From the NCBI GenBank assembly GCA_016869535.1, contig VGDX01000015.1, positions 1-64,000 on the forward strand: DNA of 64,000 nt, read 5' to 3'. The notes beneath the pieces were generated by a model. It was given only the letters and a program-made list of their open reading frames with translations, ran no database searches and had not been told where the DNA came from. A program made the translations under genes and the position numbers. Of this stretch, positions 58,889 through 64,000 are shown piece after piece (position 1 is the stretch's first letter; each line of letters starts with the position of its first letter). The DNA comes from Alphaproteobacteria bacterium. GTDB taxonomy: Bacteria; Pseudomonadota; Alphaproteobacteria; Rhizobiales; Methyloligellaceae.

Positions 58889-60184
58889 ATGGCCTACAAC
58901 ACAACGATTAGAAGCAAGCGACAACGCATCGTAGCTGCGCTCGATATCGGTACGAGCAAAATCTGCTGCTTGATCGCCAAGACCTCGCCCACTCCGGATT
59001 GGTTCGCAGGTAAAGGCGAATCGGTGCAATTCGAAGTGATCGGCTTCGATCATACCCGCGCTGAGGGCCTCAAGGGCGGCATGATCGCAAATCTCGACAG
59101 CGCCGAACATTGCATTCGCGCTGCGGTGGATGCAGCAGAGCGAATGGCCGGCGTCATCGTCGAGGACGTAAACGTCACCGTGACCTGCGGCCGGCTTAAA
59201 AGCGAAAGCTTCTCTGCGAGCGTCGCGATCCCATCGGGTGCCGTGCGAGAAGATGACGTTGCGCGACTGCTCGCCGGCGGGCGTCAATATGCCGGCCGTG
59301 ACAAGCGTATTGTGCTGCACGCGCTGCCGACTAGTTATCGTCTCGACGACAATGGCGGGATCAGCGAACCCCATGGCATGTGCGGCGATCGACTGTCGGT
59401 CGATATGCATGCGGTGACGGCCGACGAAGCCCCCATGCGTAACCTCATGCTTTGCGTCGAGCGATGTCACCTTAATGTGGCGAGTCTCGTGGCCGCGCCT
59501 TATGCAAGCGCGCTCGCGGTCATTACGCCTGATGAATCGAAGCTTGGTGTGGCGTGCATCGATTTCGGCGCCGGTACGACGACGCTTTCTGTAATCGCCG
59601 ACGGCCAGTTCGTCTACACCGACGCCATCGCACATGGCGGTAACGCCATTACCACGGATATCGCCCGCACGCTCGCCGCGCCCCTTGAACACGCCGAGCG
59701 GCTCAAGACGCTTCATGGCAGCGCCTTCGCCACGCTGTCCGACGAGCGCGAGATCATCACCTATCCCTGCGTCGGTGAGATGGCGCGGGGGAATTTGAAC
59801 CAGATTACCAAGGCTCAGCTCGCCGTGATTATCAGGCCGCGCATCGAGGAGATTCTCGACTCCATGCGCCGGCGGCTCGCGGCAAGCGGACTTGGCGCAG
59901 AGGTCACCCAGCATCTGGTCTTGACCGGCGGCGCCAGTCAGCTCACCGGCCTGGCCGAACTTGCCTCGAACATGTTCGGACACCCGGCGCGACTGGGACG
60001 TCCACGTGCATTGAGCGGCTTGCCGGCAGTTGGCGCGGCGCCTGATTTCGCCGCCACGATCGGCCTGCTTCTGCAATGGGCGCGCGGCGAGGACAAGGTC
60101 GGCATGCGCGTTGAGCAGCGTTTCCTGCGTACCGGCACTGGTTATTTTGCCCGTGTGGGCGAGTGGATAAGGGACAATTTTTGA
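58889..60184 (+). CDS. ftsA: Cell division protein FtsA
   Basis: 431 residues. The actin-like ATPase shows IVAALDIGTSKICCLIA (phosphate 1), VACIDFGAGTTTLSVIADG (phosphate 2), HGGNAITTDIARTL and VLTGGASQLTGLAELA (adenosine). The C-terminal end has RTGTGYFARVGEWIRDNF, an amphipathic helix for membrane anchoring. FtsA tethers FtsZ to the membrane and signals to later divisome proteins. A TTG five codons upstream is an alternative start. It follows ftsQ by 24 bases. Confidence 0.96.
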   Translation: MAYNTTIRSKRQRIVAALDIGTSKICCLIAKTSPTPDWFAGKGESVQFEVIGFDHTRAEGLKGGMIANLDSAEHCIRAAVDAAERMAGVIVEDVNVTVTCGRLKSESFSASVAIPSGAVREDDVARLLAGGRQYAGRDKRIVLHALPTSYRLDDNGGISEPHGMCGDRLSVDMHAVTADEAPMRNLMLCVERCHLNVASLVAAPYASALAVITPDESKLGVACIDFGAGTTTLSVIADGQFVYTDAIAHGGNAITTDIARTLAAPLEHAERLKTLHGSAFATLSDEREIITYPCVGEMARGNLNQITKAQLAVIIRPRIEEILDSMRRRLAASGLGAEVTQHLVLTGGASQLTGLAELASNMFGHPARLGRPRALSGLPAVGAAPDFAATIGLLLQWARGEDKVGMRVEQRFLRTGTGYFARVGEWIRDNF

Positions 60185-60268
60185 TCGGACCAAGGCTCCC
60201 AGCGGTGCCTCACGGGGAAGCGGCGCAAGGGAGCGGAACAGAGGGCAATCGAAGGATTGGATGCGGCC

Positions 60269-61954
60269 ATGACCATCAACATCAGAGTACCTGACCTGAC
60301 CGAACTAAAACCGCGGATCACCGTATTCGGTATTGGCGGCGCCGGCGGCAATGCCGTCAACAACATGATTGCCTGCGGCTTGAGAGGCGTTGAGTTCGTG
60401 GTCGCCAATACCGACGCGCAAGCCTTGACCAGCACGAGCGCCGAACGGCGTATTCAGATGGGGGCTAACATCACCGAAGGCCTCGGTGCAGGCTCAAAGC
60501 CTGAGGTTGGCGCGGCGGCGGCGGAAGAGGCCATGGCTGACATCAAGGCTCATCTCGCCGGTTGCCATATGGCGTTCATCACTGCCGGCATGGGTGGCGG
60601 CACGGGAACGGGTGCCGCTCCGGTAATCGCGCGCGCTTCGCGCGAGGAAGGGATTCTCACCGTCGGCGTCGTCACCAAACCTTTCCAGTTCGAAGGCTCG
60701 CGGCGCCTGTACGCGGCGGAAGCCGGTATCGCCGAGCTGCAGAAGCATGTCGACACGCTACTGGTTATTCCAAACCAGAATTTATTCCGCGTGGCGAACG
60801 AGAAGACTACCTTCACCGACGCTTTTGCTATGGCCGATGACGTGTTACGCGCGGGTGTGGCCTGCATCACCGATCTCATGGTGAAGGAAGGCCTGATCAA
60901 TCTCGACTTTGCCGACGTACGGACCATCATGGCCAACATGGGTAAGGCGATGATGGGCACCGGCGAATCGAGCGGCGATCGCCGTGCGATCGAGGCCGCC
61001 GAGGCGGCGATCTCCAATCCGCTGCTCGACGATGTATCGATCAAGGGCGCCAGCGGTCTACTGGTCTCCATTACGGGCGGTAACGATCTCACCCTCTACG
61101 AGGTTGATGAAGCGGCGAGCCGTATCAGGGCCGAAGCCGATTCCCAGGCCAACATTATCGTTGGCGCGACTTTCGACGATGAGCTCGATGGATCGATCCG
61201 CGTTTCGGTGGTGGCCACAGGGCTTGGCGCAACAAGCGCCGAGATGGGCCATCCTGTCATGCCGCAACTTCAGATGCCACGTCAGGAAAGAGGCAGACTT
61301 ACTGAGCGTCTTGCCGGTCTCGCCGCGCTGCCGGGTATGCCTGACATGCCGGTCGATCTCGACGAGCCGAGCCTCTTGTTGACGCCGAGTGAGATGGTGC
61401 AAGAACCGCCGGTCTGGCGTGGGCCTGGCAATGTGACCATCGAGAAGCGTCCGGCGCAGATGGCACGTCCGACACCCCCGATCGGCTCGCAGCAGAAGCC
61501 GGCTGTCCCAAAACCGAGCTTCCAACCCGAACCACCCGCCACGATCAAGCGCCCCGTGCGTCGCATGCCGAGCATCGAGGAACTGCCCGTCGTGGCTCAG
61601 AAAGAGATTAAGGCTAAAGCAGAAGAAACGCCTCCTGCCGGCATCGAAACCCAAAAACGGAAAGTGGGATTTCTCGAAAGGCTGGCAGGTGTTGCACGCG
61701 CTCGAAAGGAGTCTGAAGAGGAAATGGATGCAAAGCTTGAACCGGATTTTGGACTGGAGCCATCAATACCCGAAACCGCTATAGCGACCCGGGGCATCCG
61801 TATCGAACGGTCACGCACCGAGGCTCCGGTCCGTCCCGAACCGAAACCGGTCGCGGTTCAGGCCCGTACAGCCGAGCCTGACCTGATGGCCGCCGAATCG
61901 GAAGGCGACGACGATCTGGAAATCCCGGCTTTCCTGCGCCGAAGGGCCAATTGA
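60269..61954 (+). CDS. ftsZ: Cell division protein FtsZ
   Basis: 561 residues. The tubulin-like core runs to about residue 330, with [14 protein letters not shown], the GTP signature [10 protein letters not shown] (109-118) and the T7-loop region [12 protein letters not shown] linker of about 215 residues, rich in Pro, Glu, Lys and Ala, follows. The last residues [11 protein letters not shown] are the conserved peptide that binds FtsA and other partners. FtsZ polymerises into the division ring. The very long linker is typical of Hyphomicrobiales. A TTG four codons upstream is possible; 84 bases separate it from ftsA. Confidence 0.97.
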   Translation: MTINIRVPDLTELKPRITVFGIGGAGGNAVNNMIACGLRGVEFVVANTDAQALTSTSAERRIQMGANITEGLGAGSKPEVGAAAAEEAMADIKAHLAGCHMAFITAGMGGGTGTGAAPVIARASREEGILTVGVVTKPFQFEGSRRLYAAEAGIAELQKHVDTLLVIPNQNLFRVANEKTTFTDAFAMADDVLRAGVACITDLMVKEGLINLDFADVRTIMANMGKAMMGTGESSGDRRAIEAAEAAISNPLLDDVSIKGASGLLVSITGGNDLTLYEVDEAASRIRAEADSQANIIVGATFDDELDGSIRVSVVATGLGATSAEMGHPVMPQLQMPRQERGRLTERLAGLAALPGMPDMPVDLDEPSLLLTPSEMVQEPPVWRGPGNVTIEKRPAQMARPTPPIGSQQKPAVPKPSFQPEPPATIKRPVRRMPSIEELPVVAQKEIKAKAEETPPAGIETQKRKVGFLERLAGVARARKESEEEMDAKLEPDFGLEPSIPETAIATRGIRIERSRTEAPVRPEPKPVAVQARTAEPDLMAAESEGDDDLEIPAFLRRRAN

Positions 61955-62230
61955 ACGAGGTAACGGAAAGTCAATTCGAGACTCTGTAAAAGAGAGAAAA
62001 CGTAAAGAAATTAGAAGGATAGGAGGTTATCCAAGTCGTAATACATTGAAAGAAACCGTGATTTGTCGCCCCTGAGTCAGAGCGTTAAGGTTCCTCCAGA
62101 TCGATCGACGGACCAAATAAAGCACGACAAGGCCGACGAACTAATACGGTCAAAGTGCGGGGAGCGCCGATCGATGGGGGTCCGGGACATTTTCCCGGCT
62201 TTGCAGGGACCATAAGACGGCACGGGGGCC
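61955..62230. other. AT-richer gap between ftsZ and lpxC
   Basis: This 276-base gap is the longest inside the cluster after the mraZ leader. It holds no convincing open frame, RNA or terminator. Two GANTC sites (GACTC at 61980-61984 and GAGTC at 62074-62078) are possible targets of the alphaproteobacterial cell-cycle methylase CcrM. An lpxC promoter is likely here, but its elements could not be fixed. Confidence 0.4.
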
Positions 62231-63169
62231 ATGAAGGGTTTTATTGGGGCACGCCAAACTACGCTCGCCAGCGAGATTTCACTTAAAGGCACCGGTGTCC
62301 ATAGCGGCGCCCCGGTTTCCATGGCGCTTTGTCCGGCCGATGGAGATACCGGTGTTCGTTTCCTTCTTTCCGACGGAACAGAGATCGCCGCCGACCAGGG
62401 TTCGATAACCGGCGTAACCATGAGCACCGTATTAGGGGACGGCAATGGCTCCGCCGTCGCCACGGTCGAGCATCTGCTCGCGGCCCTGCACGGCCTCGGC
62501 GTTGATAATGCCGTGGTCGAAATGGACAACCCCGAAGTGCCGATCATGGACGGTAGTGCTTCTTACTTCGTCGAGGCAATTGACGAAGCGGGTCTTGCCG
62601 AGCTCGACACACCGCGTCGCTTTCTCAAAGTGCTGAAGCCGGTGCGTGTCGATGATGGCGGCGCCTACGGGGAACTGACCCCCTATAATGGCTTCCATCT
62701 CGATATCGAAATCGAGTTCGATACCCCGGTGATCGGCAACCAGCGCATCGAGATCGACCTCAATCCAGGTTCATTCCGCCGGGAGCTGGCACGAGCCCGC
62801 ACCTTCGGTTTTATGAAGGATGTCGAGCGGCTGTGGGCCTCTGGTCTTGCGCTTGGCGCTTCGCTCGAGAATACCGTGGCCATTGGCGATGACCGTGTCA
62901 TTAATCGCGAAGGCCTGCGCTTCGCCGATGAGTTCGTGCGGCACAAGGCACTCGATGCCGTCGGCGACCTCGCTCTGGCAGGCGCACCCATTCTCGGCGC
63001 TTTCCGCTCTCACCGCGGCGGCCATCGGCTGAACACGCTGGTGCTCAAGGCACTGTTCGCCGATGCCGAGGCTTGGACCATGATCGAGGCTCCGCGTTAC
63101 CGCGAAGTCCGGCATGCTGAGCTCAGCCACCGCCTCGCGGCAGCCAATTTCGCCGCCGAGCGCAGCTAG
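62231..63169 (+). CDS. lpxC: UDP-3-O-acyl-N-acetylglucosamine deacetylase LpxC
   Basis: 312 residues. It has TTLASEISLKGTGVHSGAPV, the metal-binding VATVEHLLAALHGLGVDN, the VEMDNPEVPIMDGSA block, and the HKALDAVGDLALAG motif with the second metal His and catalytic residues, plus FRSHRGGHRLN. It is the committed, zinc-dependent step of lipid A synthesis, linking outer-membrane production to the division cluster. GGGGG precedes the ATG. Confidence 0.97.
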   Translation: MKGFIGARQTTLASEISLKGTGVHSGAPVSMALCPADGDTGVRFLLSDGTEIAADQGSITGVTMSTVLGDGNGSAVATVEHLLAALHGLGVDNAVVEMDNPEVPIMDGSASYFVEAIDEAGLAELDTPRRFLKVLKPVRVDDGGAYGELTPYNGFHLDIEIEFDTPVIGNQRIEIDLNPGSFRRELARARTFGFMKDVERLWASGLALGASLENTVAIGDDRVINREGLRFADEFVRHKALDAVGDLALAGAPILGAFRSHRGGHRLNTLVLKALFADAEAWTMIEAPRYREVRHAELSHRLAAANFAAERS

Positions 63170-63367
63170 CCTATAATCTGTCGGAATTGCCCTGCGTCTG
63201 TGCCTGACTGGGCCATTGGCTTGCGTCTAAAGGCTTGGGACATCGGCAAAATTGAGCAAAAAAACACCATAATCCCCTAGTTGGTTGCAGGCAGTCTGCG
63301 CTAGCTTTGGCGATTATCGTGATTTTGCAATGAAAGCTTGGCGCAAGGGACGCATTTGAGGGGAAGC

Positions 63368-64000
63368 ATGTCCGCACCGGTTCACCCGCCATCGGGTGCC
63401 AAACATCCAGGCGCGCCCCGCATCTGCCGCCCCCTCGGCTTTGCAGCCCTTGCACTCGCCGCCGGCATTGTCGCAGGCTGCGGTTCCCTCTGGGGCAAGA
63501 AAGCCGAAATCGAGAACAACGACCCGCCAAACGTCATCTACGGCAACGCCGAGCGGCTCGTCGACAAGGGCGACTTCAAGGAAGCGGCCCGCCAATACGA
63601 GCAGGTCGATATCAACCACCCTTATTCGCAGGAAGCGCGTCGAGCCATCGTCATGGCTGCCTACGCCTATTACAAGGCCGGCCAGTATGACGACGCGGTA
63701 TCAGCCGCCGACCGCTACCTCACCCTGCACCCGGGTACGCAGGAAGCGGATCTCGCCCAGAACATTATCGGCATGTCCTATTACAATCAGGTCCTCGATC
63801 CGAAGCGCGACCAGACCTATGCCCGACGGGCGCTCACTGCCTACGACACGCTGCTCCAGCGCTACCCCGATTCGCGTTACGCCGCCGAAGCCTCCAACCG
63901 GCAGCGTATCCTGCGCGATCTCCTGGCGGCGAGTGAAATGACAGTCGGCCGCTATTATCTCCGCAAGAACAATTATCTCGCCGCCATAAACCGGTTCCGT
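63368..64000 (+). CDS. bamD: Outer-membrane assembly lipoprotein BamD (3' end outside window)
   Basis: 211 codons are present, open at the window edge. An N-terminal signal ends in the lipobox IVAGC, giving a lipidated Cys near residue 38. Tetratricopeptide-like repeats follow: NVIYGNAERLVDKGDFKEAAR, HPYSQEARRAIVMAAYAYYK, YLTLHPGTQEADLAQNIIGM and RYPDSRYAAEASNRQRIL, typical of BamD/ComL. It is the essential lipoprotein of the BAM complex that inserts beta-barrel proteins. A GAGGGGAAGC ribosome-binding site precedes the ATG. Position after lpxC is conserved in alphaproteobacteria. Confidence 0.95.
   Translation, partial: MSAPVHPPSGAKHPGAPRICRPLGFAALALAAGIVAGCGSLWGKKAEIENNDPPNVIYGNAERLVDKGDFKEAARQYEQVDINHPYSQEARRAIVMAAYAYYKAGQYDDAVSAADRYLTLHPGTQEADLAQNIIGMSYYNQVLDPKRDQTYARRALTAYDTLLQRYPDSRYAAEASNRQRILRDLLAASEMTVGRYYLRKNNYLAAINRFR

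Noticed and set aside
57959..60193. 744-codon open frame on the minus strand across ftsQ and ftsA
   Set aside because: It is the antisense of two clearly coding genes with motif-complete products; high GC keeps the reverse frame open. Its translation resembles no family.
63245..63275. TTGAGC ... CATAAT as bamD promoter
   Set aside because: The spacer is only 10 bases, too short for sigma-70-type recognition.

Overview
The window is a high-GC stretch of an alphaproteobacterial chromosome, most likely order Hyphomicrobiales (Rhizobiales). The evidence is a complete dcw cluster ending ftsZ-lpxC-bamD, an FtsZ with a very long C-terminal linker, an ELM1/GtrOC1-type protein, DUF2852 and DUF2188 proteins, an ArsR-methyltransferase fusion before metF/metH, and bacterial class A RNase P RNA. 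I cannot name a genus.

Left part (1-9.7 kb), all on the minus strand: an open-ended cytoplasmic hybrid histidine kinase, a three-gene MacAB-like efflux operon, a fusion of protein-isoaspartate methyltransferase with an erythromycin-esterase-like domain, and a SIMPL protein. At 9.8 kb is a CAT-anticodon tRNA that looks like tRNA-Ile2. It is followed by a lone, compositionally different gene with a PD-(D/E)XK-like motif.

11-22 kb: two tandem sulfotransferase-like genes, a TerB-like protein, an ELM1-like protein, EttA, and a methionine/one-carbon operon. In that operon an ArsR-methyltransferase regulator with a palindromic operator precedes metF and a methionine synthase split into two proteins. 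22-36 kb holds housekeeping and hypothetical genes: GNAT, polysaccharide deacetylase, VWA protein, RimK with its protease partner, a TetR regulator, GH25 lysozyme, a large oxoprolinase/hydantoinase, gamma-carbonic anhydrase, a purine permease, a TerB-J-domain protein and an amidase. Small overlooked genes and repeats lie between them.

36.5-39.3 kb carries a cluster of three exported proteins sharing a small cysteine-containing YHS-like domain. The last is fused to a duplicated module I do not recognise. Then come rnpB with a clear promoter, and katG with an OxyR-type box upstream.

42.8-64 kb is the division and cell-wall cluster: mraZ-rsmH-ftsL-ftsI-murE-murF-mraY-murD-ftsW-murG-murC-murB-ddl-ftsQ-ftsA-ftsZ-lpxC-bamD, all plus strand and mostly overlapping. 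Its promoter carries four perfect MraZ half-sites (a fifth is degenerate) at 10-bp spacing. The leader then contains an intrinsic-terminator-like hairpin ahead of mraZ, so both repression by MraZ and premature termination are plausible.

No CRISPR array, integrase, transposase, rRNA or recognisable riboswitch is visible. The best candidates for undescribed biology are the YHS-like trio, the attenuator-like dcw leader, the nuclease-like gene beside the tRNA, and the unannotated small proteins.
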